Assembly: GCF_015355625.1 (NCBI RefSeq)
Contig: NZ_JACLAF010000013.1
Coordinates: 1 to 64,000, forward strand
From: Tamlana sp. I1
Lineage (GTDB): Bacteria > Bacteroidota > Bacteroidia > Flavobacteriales > Flavobacteriaceae
Direction: 5' to 3'
Length of the DNA stretch: 64,000 nucleotides
This document shows, one piece after another, positions 51,817 through 62,200 of this stretch. Within the stretch, counting starts at the first letter, position 1. Each line of letters starts with the position of its first letter. The notes under the pieces are model-generated. The model worked only from the letters and a program-made list of their open reading frames with translations, did no database searches and was not told where the DNA came from. Position numbers and translations under genes: made by a program.

Positions 51817-53592
51817 TTATTCTATGACTTGTTTTACTTCACCGCAAGTTATCATGGCACTACCAAAATATGGGTTAACTACTTTTTTTTCTCTACTCAA
51901 CCAATATGCACCATTATTGTTATCTGCCATCGGACAAAATTCCACATAAACTTTCTCATTAACCCCAAACAGCTGTACTGCAGTTATTAGTTGTGTTGTG
52001 AGGTGTTTGAAATGGTTTCTTTGCTCATTTATATCTGAGGTTTTAGAAATGGACGTTGCAGAGGGTTTTATTTCTTTCATTAGTGACATCCAATGATTAT
52101 GCGCCTCACCTTTAAGCAATTTCATATCTACCCGACTTAAACTAGATAATAATGAGGATGCTGTTTTGGAACTTCCTTCTGAGTCATCTTTTACTAACGC
52201 ATCTTTTAATTTGATATAGTCGTTAAACACAGCTTTTAATTGTTCTTGAAATTTCTCTGAAACAGTTACACGTTTATTTATACCAGAACGCTCATTTTCG
52301 GTACTGGAATTATTTTTTTCCATTCCTGAATGTCCTTCATGACCTGTCATTGTTTTACCACCATGCTTATTCATCATAGATTTTTTACCTTGTAATTGTG
52401 CTGCTGCATCAACTGTAAATGTGCCATTGGTTACTATTTCATCACCACTACTCAACCCTTCTAGCACCTCATAATTAGCACCTATTTTACTACCTAAAGT
52501 CACTTCTTTCAATTCAAAAACAGGTTCATTAGGTGATGTTTTGATGTATACAACAGAGCGTTCGCCTGTCCAAAGCACTGCTGAAGCTGGAATGGTTATG
52601 GTTTCATTGGAATTGGCTTTACCACTTTTAATTTCTGCGGTTACAAACATACCTGGCTTAAAAAGGGCTTCCTTGTTATTTAAAACTACTCGTAAATCTA
52701 TAGTACGTGTATTAGTATTTAAAACAGGATCAATAAAGTCAACTTTTCCTTTAAAATCTTTATTAGGGTAAGCGTTTGAAATCACATTAATTTCTTGACC
52801 TTTTTTAAATTGTTCAATTTGATTTTCATACACATCAAAGTTTGCCCAAACCGTATTTAGGTTTGTTATATTAAACAAAGCTTGCCCTTGTTTAATATAA
52901 TCTCCCTGTTCTACCAATTTTTTGGTAACTGTACCTGAAACCGTGGCGTGTACAGGGAAATTTTCAATGACTTTACCTGACGTTTCTATTTGGTTGATTT
53001 GGTTTTCAGAAAGTTTCCAAAGTTTTAATTTATTACGTACCGCTTTGTACAAGGTAGGTTGTGACTCTTTTAAGGAAGCTGCAGTAATCAATTCTTGTTG
53101 TGCTGCATACAGTTCTGGCGAATAAATAGAAGCCAACAATTGTCCTTTACGCACTTTTTCACCTGTAAAACTAATATTTAAGCGTTCTATTCTACCAGAA
53201 AAGTAACTGACCTGAACAACATTGGTTTCTTCGTTTTCTACTATTTTACCTGATAGTTTAACGATTCCATCAGCTGTTAAATCTTTACCTACAACTGTAG
53301 TTTGAATATTAGCCAATGCCATCGCATTTTCAGTAAGTTTAAATTGATCTGCAAGTAAACCATCTGCTCCAGCTTCGGCAGGAATTAAATCCATACCACA
53401 AATAGGGCAATCGCCCGGTTCAGGTTGCATAATTTGTGGATGCATTGAGCAGGTCCACATTTGATTGGTTTCTGCAACCTCATCGTGATTATGAACTTTT
53501 TCTTGTTTAGACGAACCACTAAAAAGCAACCATCCCAACAATAGACCAGTGGCAACTAAGCCTATGTATATCACTATTTTATTATTTTTCAT
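51817..53592 (-). CDS. cusB: CusB-type RND adaptor with heavy-metal-binding head and DUF3347 tail
   Basis: 591 residues. Membrane anchor (IYIGLVATGLLLGWLLF, about 8-24). A heavy-metal-binding domain follows (MWTCSMHPQIMQPEPGDCPICGMDLIP in parts, 45-71). Membrane-fusion segments follow: barrel-sandwich/lipoyl parts (GRIERLNISFTGEKVRKGQLLASIYSPEL, quoted as GRIERLNISFTGE), an alpha-hairpin (TAASLKESQ..KLWKLSENQINQIE), and a beta-barrel (VWANFDVYENQIEQFKKGQ). The C-terminal 150 residues are a DUF3347 domain (FQEQLKAVFNDYIKLKDAL), which occurs fused or beside copper proteins. It links the CusA pump to the TolC-like channel in the periplasm. Its start overlaps the DUF305 gene end by 11 bases. Confidence 0.9.
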   Translation of the reverse strand: MKNNKIVIYIGLVATGLLLGWLLFSGSSKQEKVHNHDEVAETNQMWTCSMHPQIMQPEPGDCPICGMDLIPAEAGADGLLADQFKLTENAMALANIQTTVVGKDLTADGIVKLSGKIVENEETNVVQVSYFSGRIERLNISFTGEKVRKGQLLASIYSPELYAAQQELITAASLKESQPTLYKAVRNKLKLWKLSENQINQIETSGKVIENFPVHATVSGTVTKKLVEQGDYIKQGQALFNITNLNTVWANFDVYENQIEQFKKGQEINVISNAYPNKDFKGKVDFIDPVLNTNTRTIDLRVVLNNKEALFKPGMFVTAEIKSGKANSNETITIPASAVLWTGERSVVYIKTSPNEPVFELKEVTLGSKIGANYEVLEGLSSGDEIVTNGTFTVDAAAQLQGKKSMMNKHGGKTMTGHEGHSGMEKNNSSTENERSGINKRVTVSEKFQEQLKAVFNDYIKLKDALVKDDSEGSSKTASSLLSSLSRVDMKLLKGEAHNHWMSLMKEIKPSATSISKTSDINEQRNHFKHLTTQLITAVQLFGVNEKVYVEFCPMADNNNGAYWLSREKKVVNPYFGSAMITCGEVKQVIE

Positions 53593-54064
53593 TTTCTAAT
53601 CGTTTTATCATTCCTTTCATTTCTTCTATTTCTTTACGCTGTGCTTTAATGATATCTTCAGCCAATTTTTTAACTTCTGGGTCTTTTATATCTGCCATTT
53701 CACTTGTTAAAATGGCTATAGAATGATGTGGAATCATGGCTTTCATCCAGAGTACATCACCAATTATTGGAGCTTGCGTTCTTACTAAACCTAATGCGCT
53801 TACAAACAGGATAAAACTTCCTGCAAGTATTGCTATATTCTTTTTTTTATCATTATACATTTTTCGCATAAAAAACCACATAATGACTGCCATTGTAGAA
53901 ATCCCTAAACAGGTCATATAGAAACGTGTTAAGCTAAACCAAACATGATCTATTGCATACGTATTTAAATACATCGTTATATACATTGCTACAAAAGAGC
54001 AAGCCAACATTAAAAAGAAAGTTTTATAACTTCCCTTTTTATGATTATCCTTTGAATTTTCCAT
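53582..54064 (-). CDS. DUF305-like membrane protein, copper-resistance associated
   Basis: 160 residues. Three hydrophobic helices (about 14-33, 42-64 and 75-94) are followed by a soluble DUF305 segment with MIPHHSIAILTSEMADI and KLAEDIIKAQRKEIEEMKG, which in the ferritin-like DUF305 family supplies His and Met ligands. It is found beside copper efflux genes in many bacteria. Here it is co-translated with the adaptor gene and lies 18 bases after copA. Its exact function is unknown. Confidence 0.85.
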   Translation of the reverse strand: MENSKDNHKKGSYKTFFLMLACSFVAMYITMYLNTYAIDHVWFSLTRFYMTCLGISTMAVIMWFFMRKMYNDKKKNIAILAGSFILFVSALGLVRTQAPIIGDVLWMKAMIPHHSIAILTSEMADIKDPEVKKLAEDIIKAQRKEIEEMKGMIKRLENEK

Positions 54065-54082
54065 AATTATTTGATTTTATAG

Positions 54083-56581
54083 TTAAATTTTAATTGTTCT
54101 TAATCTTAAAGCATTTGCTATTACTGAAACCGAGCTGAAACTCATGGCTAATGCTGCAATCATTGGAGACAATAAAATGCCAAAAAATGGAAATAACACT
54201 CCCGCTGCAATAGGCACTCCTAAAGTGTTATAAATGAGGGCAAAAAATAAATTCTTTTTAATATTTCTCATAACAGCATGACTCAAGTTTTTTGCTTTCA
54301 CAATACCATGTAAGTCACCTTTAACCAATGTTATCATGGCACTTTCAATAGCTACAGATGTACCCGTTCCCATGGCAATACCAATGTCACTTTTAGCCAA
54401 AGCTGGTGCATCATTAATACCATCACCTGCCATGGCAACTACTTTTCCTTTTTCTTGAAGTTTTTCTACTTCTTTAAGTTTATTTTCTGGAAGCATACTG
54501 GCTTTAAAATCTGCCAAATTAAGTTCTGCTGCTACAGCTTGTGCTGTATCGTAATTATCGCCTGTTAACATGATGACTTCAATACCGTTACTTTGAAGTT
54601 CTTTAATGGCTTTTGCACTAGTTTCTTTAATTTTATCACCTATAACAACATATCCAATAACAGTTTCTCCCAATGATAAATATGACACTGTTTTACCTTC
54701 CTTTTGATAAGATTTAGCTTTGGCTTCCATTTTAGATGTGATGTCTGCCTTCGCATATTCCATCATTTTAGGGTTTCCTAATGCTACTTTTTTATCATTA
54801 ATTATAGCTTCAACACCTTTTCCTGTGATAGCACTAAAATTATCTGATTTTAGTATTTCTACCTGATGCTCCTTTCCGTATTTCACAGTGGCTTCAGCTA
54901 AAGGATGTTCGCTATTCGTATTCAATGAAACCATGTATTGAAGTACTTCTTTCTCATTGAAATCCGCTCCAAAAGCACCTATAGTCTCTACTGTTGGTTT
55001 ACCTTCTGTGATCGTACCTGTTTTATCGACAATTAAAGTATCTACCTTATCCATTTTCTCAAGTGCTTCGGCGTTTTTAATTAACACACCATTTTGAGCC
55101 CCTTTGCCTACACCAACCATTACAGACATTGGTGTTGCTAACCCTAAAGCACAAGGGCATGCAATAATTAGAACTGCTATGGCATTGACAAACGCATATA
55201 CATACACCGGCTCTGGCCCCCAAATGGCCCAAACAATACATGTAATTACAGAAATGAGTACGACCACTGGCACAAAAAATCCAGATACTTTATCAGCTAA
55301 ATTTTGAATTGGAGCGCGACTTCTGCTCGCATCGTTAACCATATGAATGATTTGTGAAAGCAACGTATCGCTTCCTACCTTTTCAGCTTTCATCAAAAAG
55401 GATTGATTGCCATTAATGGTTCCGCTACTAACTTTATCATCTTGTGATTTGTTCACAGGAATAGGTTCCCCTGTTATCATAGATTCATCAATGGTTGTTT
55501 CGCCTTCGGTAATCACACCATCAACAGGTATTTTATCACCAGGTTTTACTTTGAGAATATCATTTAATGCGATCTTATCAATACTGACTTCAATCTCTTC
55601 ACCATCTATTATTTTTACAGCTTTATTGGGCGCTAACTTTAATAGTTCCTTAACTGCAGAATTGGTTTTACTATGAGCACGCGCTTCTAGAAGCTGACCT
55701 AAAAGCACCAAGGTTAGAATTACTGTTGCTGCTTCAAAATAAACATGCACTGCACCCGATTCTGTTTTAAACTGTGTAGGAAATACATTTGGAAAAAACA
55801 TGCCAAAAACACTAAACAACCAAGCTACACCGGCTCCCATTCCAATAAGTGTAAACATATTTAGATTCCATGTTTTTATACTTTTGTAGGCACGCTCAAA
55901 AAACATCCATGTTGCATAAAACACTACAGGAATGGAAAGAGCAAATTGAATCCAATTCCAATATTTTTGCTCCATAATGTCATACAATGGATTATTGGTA
56001 AGCATCTCACTCATTGCTATTAAGAAAATTGGCAAAGTAAAAGCAATGGCTATTTTAAACTTCTTCAATAACTTTTTGTAGGCTTTCTCTTCTGCTGAAC
56101 TATCGGCTTCCAAGGGCACCAAATCCATTCCACACTTAGGACAAGCACCTGCTTCATCTTTTATAATTTCTGGATGCATAGGGCAGGTCCATTGTTCTGA
56201 ATTTAAAGTTGAAAGGTTTTGTTCTTCAACCAAATCCATTCCGCAAACAGGACAGTCTCCTGGTTGGTTATAAGTTTTATCGCCTTCGCAATGCATTGGA
56301 CAATAAAATGTGCCTGTACCCTTACCTTTTGGCTTTGGCGCTTTTTCCTCTTTGGTATGTTGGTGTTCTCCTTGGTTATGAATACTGTAATTGCCGCCAT
56401 CTTCCTCTAACGCTTTTTGAAACGTTTCTAAAGGAATATGAGAATCCATTTCGATGGTTGCTTCAGCCTTTTCTAAATTAACAGACGCCTTTGACACACC
56501 TGAAACTTCAGACAGTGTTTTTTCAACGTGACTGCGACAGCCGTTGCATGTCATGCCGTGTATGTGATATGTATGTTTCAT
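54083..56581 (-). CDS. copA: copper-exporting P1B-type ATPase
   Basis: 832 residues. N-terminal HMA domain with GMTCNGC (9-15), then two heavy-metal-binding domains (CPMHCEGD..GDCPVCGMDL, about 94-117; CPMHPEII..GACPKCGMDL, about 133-156). The ATPase core has the TGE of the actuator (TITGEPIPV), the metal-binding CPC in IACPCALGLATP, the phosphorylation site DKTGT, and the hinge GDGINDAPAL. CPC with C-terminal Asn/Met-Ser elements fits the Cu(I) subgroup P1B-1. It exports cytoplasmic copper to the periplasm, where the RND pump can remove it. It lies within the minus-strand metal operon. Confidence 0.94.
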   Translation of the reverse strand: MKHTYHIHGMTCNGCRSHVEKTLSEVSGVSKASVNLEKAEATIEMDSHIPLETFQKALEEDGGNYSIHNQGEHQHTKEEKAPKPKGKGTGTFYCPMHCEGDKTYNQPGDCPVCGMDLVEEQNLSTLNSEQWTCPMHPEIIKDEAGACPKCGMDLVPLEADSSAEEKAYKKLLKKFKIAIAFTLPIFLIAMSEMLTNNPLYDIMEQKYWNWIQFALSIPVVFYATWMFFERAYKSIKTWNLNMFTLIGMGAGVAWLFSVFGMFFPNVFPTQFKTESGAVHVYFEAATVILTLVLLGQLLEARAHSKTNSAVKELLKLAPNKAVKIIDGEEIEVSIDKIALNDILKVKPGDKIPVDGVITEGETTIDESMITGEPIPVNKSQDDKVSSGTINGNQSFLMKAEKVGSDTLLSQIIHMVNDASRSRAPIQNLADKVSGFFVPVVVLISVITCIVWAIWGPEPVYVYAFVNAIAVLIIACPCALGLATPMSVMVGVGKGAQNGVLIKNAEALEKMDKVDTLIVDKTGTITEGKPTVETIGAFGADFNEKEVLQYMVSLNTNSEHPLAEATVKYGKEHQVEILKSDNFSAITGKGVEAIINDKKVALGNPKMMEYAKADITSKMEAKAKSYQKEGKTVSYLSLGETVIGYVVIGDKIKETSAKAIKELQSNGIEVIMLTGDNYDTAQAVAAELNLADFKASMLPENKLKEVEKLQEKGKVVAMAGDGINDAPALAKSDIGIAMGTGTSVAIESAMITLVKGDLHGIVKAKNLSHAVMRNIKKNLFFALIYNTLGVPIAAGVLFPFFGILLSPMIAALAMSFSSVSVIANALRLRTIKI

Positions 56582-56674
56582 TTGTTGTTATATATTTTCT
56601 CAATGGTCAGATGTCATTAATTGTTTTAAAAAACCTTTAATAGGTTCATATTAATACAACCGCTCATTTCATTA

Positions 56675-57892
56675 TTACTGAATTAAATAATTAACTATAG
56701 TGCTTTGTACATAGTAACTTTTGATAGACTCTATTTGGTTCATTTGAAACTTGAGTTGTAGTTCTTGAATATCTAAAACATCATTAAAATCTATGGTTCC
56801 TGTTTCGTAACTTTTAATTAAAATATCCTCTGCGTCTTTAGCTTGTTTTAAATTCTTGGTTTGCGTTTCAAAACTTATTCTAGCAGAAATACGATCGTTA
56901 ATCGCTTTGCTTAAAAGTGTTTCCAAGATGTTTAAACGTTCTTGCTTTTGAGTTTTTAATTCTTGTTGCGCTAACACATTTTGTTTCGTTTGAGACTTAT
57001 ATTTTTTATTAAAAATTGGAATTGAAAGTGTAACCATAGGCATTACAATATCTTTACCGTTATCGGAGAAATTCATGTCTGGTCTTGGCTCTACATTTAT
57101 ATAGTCCAAACCAAAACCAATCATTGGGCTACTTTCTTTTTGATTTAGTAACTCTGAGTGTTCTATGGATTGATATAGTTTATCATACTTCAACAATTCT
57201 GGGTGCAACTCTAGATTATTTGTACTCATTTCAAAGTCTTCTGAAGGCAACATTAAATTATCTACTACCACTACAGCGACATCACTTTTCCTATTCAAAA
57301 GCTTATTAAATTTAGTTTGTTCAGCTAAAAATTGTTGATGCAATACATCTTTTAATTGTTTCATTTCATTTTGACGCATTTGCAATCGCAATACATCTAC
57401 AGCAGATGCTTTACCAACCTCAACAGCTGTTAATGCTAATGTTTCATAAGTTTCTAACAACTTGATATTTTCCTGTAACACTTCTTGCTTTGCTTTATTA
57501 GCATATAAATTATAATAAGATTGTGATACAGAAGCCATTAATTTTCGCTTAGCAATAACAATATCTTCAAATTTTGCATCAGCTAAAGCATTAACGTAAT
57601 TTTCTCGTGAGGTAATTGAACCAAACCAGGGTATCATTTGTTTGGCCGACAATTTAAATCGCTGCGCCCCAGTACGTGTTTCTGGTTCACTTACAAAGTA
57701 ACCTACCCCAAATTCTGTATTAGGAATGGTATTAACTTCATTGACTTTTTCTGAAACTATGCTGTATTGCAATTCAAACTTTTGTATTTCTGGATTGTTG
57801 TTCAATGCTTCATTAACAAGTGTTTCCAATTCCTGTGCATTAGAAATACTAAAAATGAATAAACCTAGTAGTGTATAAATTAGTCTTTTCAT
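56675..57892 (-). CDS. cusC: TolC/CusC-type outer-membrane efflux channel
   Basis: 405 residues with a signal peptide (ends SISNAQ) and the two-repeat helical layout of outer-membrane factors: LVNEALNNNPEIQKFELQY at the start of repeat 1, RFKLSAKQMIPWFGSI, the coiled-coil parts (SYYNLYANKAKQEVLQENIK), and repeat 2 from about 205 (NNLELHPELLKYDKLYQSIEHSEL). It forms the exit channel for the CusA-type pump. Its ATG overlaps the cusA stop by 4 bases, so the two are translationally coupled. At 405 residues it is slightly shorter than E. coli CusC. Confidence 0.88.
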   Translation of the reverse strand: MKRLIYTLLGLFIFSISNAQELETLVNEALNNNPEIQKFELQYSIVSEKVNEVNTIPNTEFGVGYFVSEPETRTGAQRFKLSAKQMIPWFGSITSRENYVNALADAKFEDIVIAKRKLMASVSQSYYNLYANKAKQEVLQENIKLLETYETLALTAVEVGKASAVDVLRLQMRQNEMKQLKDVLHQQFLAEQTKFNKLLNRKSDVAVVVVDNLMLPSEDFEMSTNNLELHPELLKYDKLYQSIEHSELLNQKESSPMIGFGLDYINVEPRPDMNFSDNGKDIVMPMVTLSIPIFNKKYKSQTKQNVLAQQELKTQKQERLNILETLLSKAINDRISARISFETQTKNLKQAKDAEDILIKSYETGTIDFNDVLDIQELQLKFQMNQIESIKSYYVQSTIVNYLIQ

Positions 57893-60800
57893 TTGTTTAC
57901 TCTTTTTAACTTAAACTCTTCTCTCCAGCTATATAAAACAGGTACAATAAAATAAGAAGTAATATCAATTACCATACCTCCAAAAATTGGAATTGCCATA
58001 GGTATCATTATATCACTTCCTTTACCTGTGGATGTTAGTACAGGCAAAAGCGCCAAAATTGTAGTAACGGTTGTCATTAAACACGGGCGAATACGTTTTC
58101 CTGCTGCTTGCAAAGCAGCCATTCTAATATTCTTTTTATCAGTTGGTTTGTCTCGCTCAAAAGTTTGCGTGAGGTATGTTGCCATGACCACACCATCATC
58201 GGTAGCAATACCGAAAAGTGCAATAAACCCAACCCAAACAGCCACACTTAGATTGACCGTTTTCATATTAAATAGGTCCCTCATGTTTTCACCAAACAAA
58301 CTGAAGTTGAAAAACCAATCTTGACCATACAGCCATAGCATAATAAAACCACCAGCAAAAGCCACTGCTATTCCAGTAAATACCATTAATGAGGTGGTAA
58401 CAGATTTAAATTGAAAATAAAGAATTAAGAAAATAATAATCAGGGCTAATGGAACAACCACAGACAATGTTTTTTCTGCTCTTAATTGATTTTCATAAGT
58501 TCCTGTGAATTTATAACTGATACCTTTTGGAACCGTCAATGCTCCTGAATCAATTTTCTGCTGAAATAAGGCTTGCGCATTTTCAACCACATCAACTTCT
58601 GCAAACCCATCTAATTTATCAAACAACACATACCCAACTAAAAAGGTATCTTCACTTTTTATGACTTGTGGACCTTGCTCATACCGGATGGTTGCCAATT
58701 CACTTAAAGGCACAGGACTTCCTTTTTCAACAGGAATATAAATACCTTTTATAGCTTCTGGATTACCACGCAACTCTCTTGGATAACGTACACGAACAGC
58801 ATAACGTTCTCTACCTTCAACAGTTTGGGTTAAAGCCATACCTCCTATGGCTACTTTTAGTACGTTTTGCACCGTTTCAATTGACACACCATAGCGTGCT
58901 ATTTTTTCTCTATCAATATCAATTAGCAAATACGGTTTTCCAACAATTCTATCTGCAAAAACAGCTTCAACTTTAACACCTTCTGCTTGTTTAAGAAGAG
59001 TTTCTAATTGCAAACCAAATGCTTCAATTTGTTTTAAATCTTGGCCTTTTACTTTTATGCCCATTGGTGCGCGCATACCTGTTTGAAGCATGACCAACCT
59101 GGTTTCTATGGGTTGTAATTTTGGTGCAGAAGTAACACCAGGTAGTTTGGTAACTCTAACAATTTCATTCCAAATATCGTCTGGTGATTGAATTTCTGGG
59201 CGCCAGTTTCTGTAGAACTCTCCGTTATCATCTTCAATTAATTGAGAACTTTTGATGTCACTTATATTGACATTTTTAGTGTTATTAGGATTTGCTATAT
59301 AACCACCGGCTTGTAACTCAAATAATCCATCCTCATTTACTTTATAACGTTGTTTTTTTCCTTCGGAATCTCGCAGATATTCTGATTTGTATTGAATGAT
59401 ATTTTCATACATTGACAAAGGTGCAGGATCTAAAGCTGATTCGGTTCGACCAGCTTTTCCAACTACAGTTTCAATTTCTGGAATTGTGGCTACTGCCATA
59501 TCTAATTGCTGAAGTACTCTTTTGTTTTCTTCTACCCCCGAATGAGGTAATGAGGTTGGCATTAACAAAAACGAACCTTCATTTAAAGACGGCATAAATT
59601 CCTTTCCTGTGTTATTCATTATCCAAATTCCAGAAATAAGCACCGTAGTTGGTATCATTAGAAACAAAATTTTATTAGCTAAAGCCCAGTTTAAAATCTG
59701 TTCGTAATACTTTCTAAAAATTGAAAATATCCCTAAAATCCCGAAGCAGATAATAGCTACAAAAATTAAGTTTATAAAGATACTTCTATCAAAACCTAGT
59801 GGTCTCCAATATTCTGCAAGAAGGAAAACAATAGCAGCACATGAAATAATAATATTTACAAGGTTGCTATTTTTTTTGTTCAGTTTACCCAATACACTCA
59901 ATAATCCTGTAACCCCAAAAGCCACTAATATGGCACCTAACCAGTAACCAAATGCCATAAACACGATTCCTGCGACTATTAATACACCGTTTAAAATGTA
60001 TTTATACGACCTTTTAAAGCTAGTTTTCCTGAATAAATAAGCTGCGAAAGGAGGGATTAAAAACAAAGCTATAACTAATGAGGCAGACAGCGCCATAGTT
60101 TTAGTAAAAGCAAGAGGTCTAAAGAGTTTCCCTTCTGCTCCAACCATAGTAAATACCGGAACAAAACTGATAATTGTAGTTAATACTGCAGTCAAAATAG
60201 CGCCAGATACTTCTGCTGTTGCATTATATATCACTTCATTTGTAGTTAACGCTGTACCGTCTTCTCGCAGGCGTAATTTATCATCATCAAGATGGCGAAT
60301 CATATTCTCTGCAAGTATAACCCCTACATCTACCATGGTACCAATAGCGATAGCAATACCCGAAAGCGCCACAATATTAGCATCTACATGAAACAGTTTC
60401 ATGGTAATAAAAACCATTAATACAGCAACAGGCAATAACCCAGAAATTAAAATGGATGCTCTTAAATTGAAAACCATCACAATAATAACCAGAATAGTAA
60501 TTAATATTTCTAAGGTTAATGCTTCATTAAGAGTTCCTAAAGTTTCTTGAATCAATTCTGTTCGGTCATAAAATGGAACAATGGTTACTTGAGAAGTGCG
60601 GCCATCTGCCAGTACTTTTGTTGGCAACCCTCCTTTCAATTCTTCAATTTGTGATTTTACATTGTTAATGACTTCCATGGGATTAGCACCGTATCGTGCC
60701 ACAACCACACCACCAACGACTTCTGCACCTTCCTTATCCAATAAACCTCTTCGGGTTGCTGGTCCCAATGATACTTTACCAATATCTTTAATTTTAATTG

Positions 60801-61617
60801 AAGTAAAATCTGCGGAAGTAACAACTGCATTTTCAATGTCTGAAATAGACTTTACATAGCCCAAGCCACGCACTAAATATTCGGCTTGATTGATTTCTAA
60901 AGTCTGCGCACCAATATCCTGATTACTACTTTTAACAGCTTTTACGATCTGATTTAAGCTTATGTTATATTGACGCATTAACTCCGGATTGACATCCACT
61001 TGATACTCCTGAACATACCCTCCAATAGAAGCTACTTCAGAAACGCCACTTGCTGAAGACAAAGCGTACTTTACATAGTAATCTTGAATACTACGCAATT
61101 CATGTAAATCCCAACCACCTGTAACTTTTCCGTTTTCATCACGTCCCTCCAGCGTATACCAAAATATTTGCCCTAAGCCAGTGGCATCTGGACCTAATGC
61201 AGGATTTACACCTTCGGGCAATAACCCACTTGGCAATGAATTGAGCTTTTCAAGTATGCGACTTCGACTCCAATAAAATTCTATATCTTCTTCAAATATG
61301 ATATAGATGCTTGAAAAGCCAAACATTGAAGAACTACGAATGGTTTTTACTCCAGGAATACCAAGCAACGAAGTGGTTAATGGATAAGTAATTTGGTCTT
61401 CTATATCTTGGGGTGAACGACCATCCCACTTTGTAAATACTATTTGTTGATTTTCGCCAATATCTGGTATGGCATCAACAGCCACAGGATGACTTGGCAA
61501 AAATCCTGTATCCCAATTAAAAGGTGCATTTACCGTTCCCCAGCCCACAAAAAGGACGAGCAATAGCACGGCAACGAGTTTATTCTCGATAAGAAATTTG
61601 ATTGCTTTATTAAGCAT
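57889..61617 (-). CDS. cusA: CusA/CzcA-type heavy-metal RND efflux pump
   Basis: 1242 residues, somewhat longer than E. coli CusA (about 1047) because of extra hydrophobic and linker segments (about 540-660 and 765-800). The HME-RND pattern is clear: LPSHPVAVDAIPDIGENQQIVFT in parts, SMFGFSSIYIIFEEDIEFYWSRSR, PALGPDATGLGQIFWYTLEG, the TM4 proton-relay region GIAIAIGTMVDVGVILAENM, and the TM10-11 segment FGIATDDGVVMATYL. It expels Cu(I)/Ag(I) or divalent metals from the periplasm through the adaptor and channel encoded next door. The context of CopA, HMA and DUF3347 proteins favours copper. Confidence 0.93.
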   Translation of the reverse strand: MLNKAIKFLIENKLVAVLLLVLFVGWGTVNAPFNWDTGFLPSHPVAVDAIPDIGENQQIVFTKWDGRSPQDIEDQITYPLTTSLLGIPGVKTIRSSSMFGFSSIYIIFEEDIEFYWSRSRILEKLNSLPSGLLPEGVNPALGPDATGLGQIFWYTLEGRDENGKVTGGWDLHELRSIQDYYVKYALSSASGVSEVASIGGYVQEYQVDVNPELMRQYNISLNQIVKAVKSSNQDIGAQTLEINQAEYLVRGLGYVKSISDIENAVVTSADFTSIKIKDIGKVSLGPATRRGLLDKEGAEVVGGVVVARYGANPMEVINNVKSQIEELKGGLPTKVLADGRTSQVTIVPFYDRTELIQETLGTLNEALTLEILITILVIIVMVFNLRASILISGLLPVAVLMVFITMKLFHVDANIVALSGIAIAIGTMVDVGVILAENMIRHLDDDKLRLREDGTALTTNEVIYNATAEVSGAILTAVLTTIISFVPVFTMVGAEGKLFRPLAFTKTMALSASLVIALFLIPPFAAYLFRKTSFKRSYKYILNGVLIVAGIVFMAFGYWLGAILVAFGVTGLLSVLGKLNKKNSNLVNIIISCAAIVFLLAEYWRPLGFDRSIFINLIFVAIICFGILGIFSIFRKYYEQILNWALANKILFLMIPTTVLISGIWIMNNTGKEFMPSLNEGSFLLMPTSLPHSGVEENKRVLQQLDMAVATIPEIETVVGKAGRTESALDPAPLSMYENIIQYKSEYLRDSEGKKQRYKVNEDGLFELQAGGYIANPNNTKNVNISDIKSSQLIEDDNGEFYRNWRPEIQSPDDIWNEIVRVTKLPGVTSAPKLQPIETRLVMLQTGMRAPMGIKVKGQDLKQIEAFGLQLETLLKQAEGVKVEAVFADRIVGKPYLLIDIDREKIARYGVSIETVQNVLKVAIGGMALTQTVEGRERYAVRVRYPRELRGNPEAIKGIYIPVEKGSPVPLSELATIRYEQGPQVIKSEDTFLVGYVLFDKLDGFAEVDVVENAQALFQQKIDSGALTVPKGISYKFTGTYENQLRAEKTLSVVVPLALIIIFLILYFQFKSVTTSLMVFTGIAVAFAGGFIMLWLYGQDWFFNFSLFGENMRDLFNMKTVNLSVAVWVGFIALFGIATDDGVVMATYLTQTFERDKPTDKKNIRMAALQAAGKRIRPCLMTTVTTILALLPVLTSTGKGSDIMIPMAIPIFGGMVIDITSYFIVPVLYSWREEFKLKRVNK

Positions 61618-61725
61618 ATTATTTGATTATTAAACAGTTAGACATTGGCATTGAGAAAACACCGAATACAACAAAATATCCTTATGACATACAGCCATAG
61701 GATAAAACAGTCTATTGTTTAAAAA

Positions 61726-62139
61726 TCAAATTAAATAAGTCTCGTCGATTTTGAAGATTTCTTTTATGACGAGTGGCGGCTTGTATTCTTCAAAGGCAGA
61801 TACATTACTATCTAAACCTTCAAAAAGATTAATGTATGTGTAAACGAAGGTGGCGATAAAAACTTGTTGCTCAAAAGTAATTTTGTCAAGTTGAAGTTGT
61901 AGTTCGTCTTGACCATCGACTACCAATTGCACATCATTACAGCAGTTCTTTTTAGTAATCGAACAACCTTCGGCTAATGGGTTTTGCATTTCCATTCCAC
62001 AACCTTTCGCTTTATGGAATATAGCTGTTTCAACCAAATTACCCCCACAATAATGCATATTGAGCGTAAATGACAATGTAGAGAATAACACTACAAAAGC
62101 CATTAACACGGACATTATTTTATGGGTTACTTGCTTCAT
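61726..62139 (-). CDS. HYC_CC_PP family protein
   Basis: 137 residues. A signal-like hydrophobic start (IMSVLMAFVVLFSTLSFTL) precedes the three motifs that name the family: MHYCGG (HYC), KKNCCND (CC) and EYKPPLV (PP). The cysteines suggest a metal site or disulfides in the periplasm. The family occurs in Bacteroidota beside heavy-metal efflux genes. It lies 108 bases upstream of cusA. Its molecular role is unknown; a periplasmic copper binder or sensor is the natural guess. Confidence 0.85.
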   Translation of the reverse strand: MKQVTHKIMSVLMAFVVLFSTLSFTLNMHYCGGNLVETAIFHKAKGCGMEMQNPLAEGCSITKKNCCNDVQLVVDGQDELQLQLDKITFEQQVFIATFVYTYINLFEGLDSNVSAFEEYKPPLVIKEIFKIDETYLI

Positions 62140-62200
62140 ACTGAATGCGAAGTTACAAAATTTAATAATATGTTGATTTGATTAACAAAAGTTTAAACTA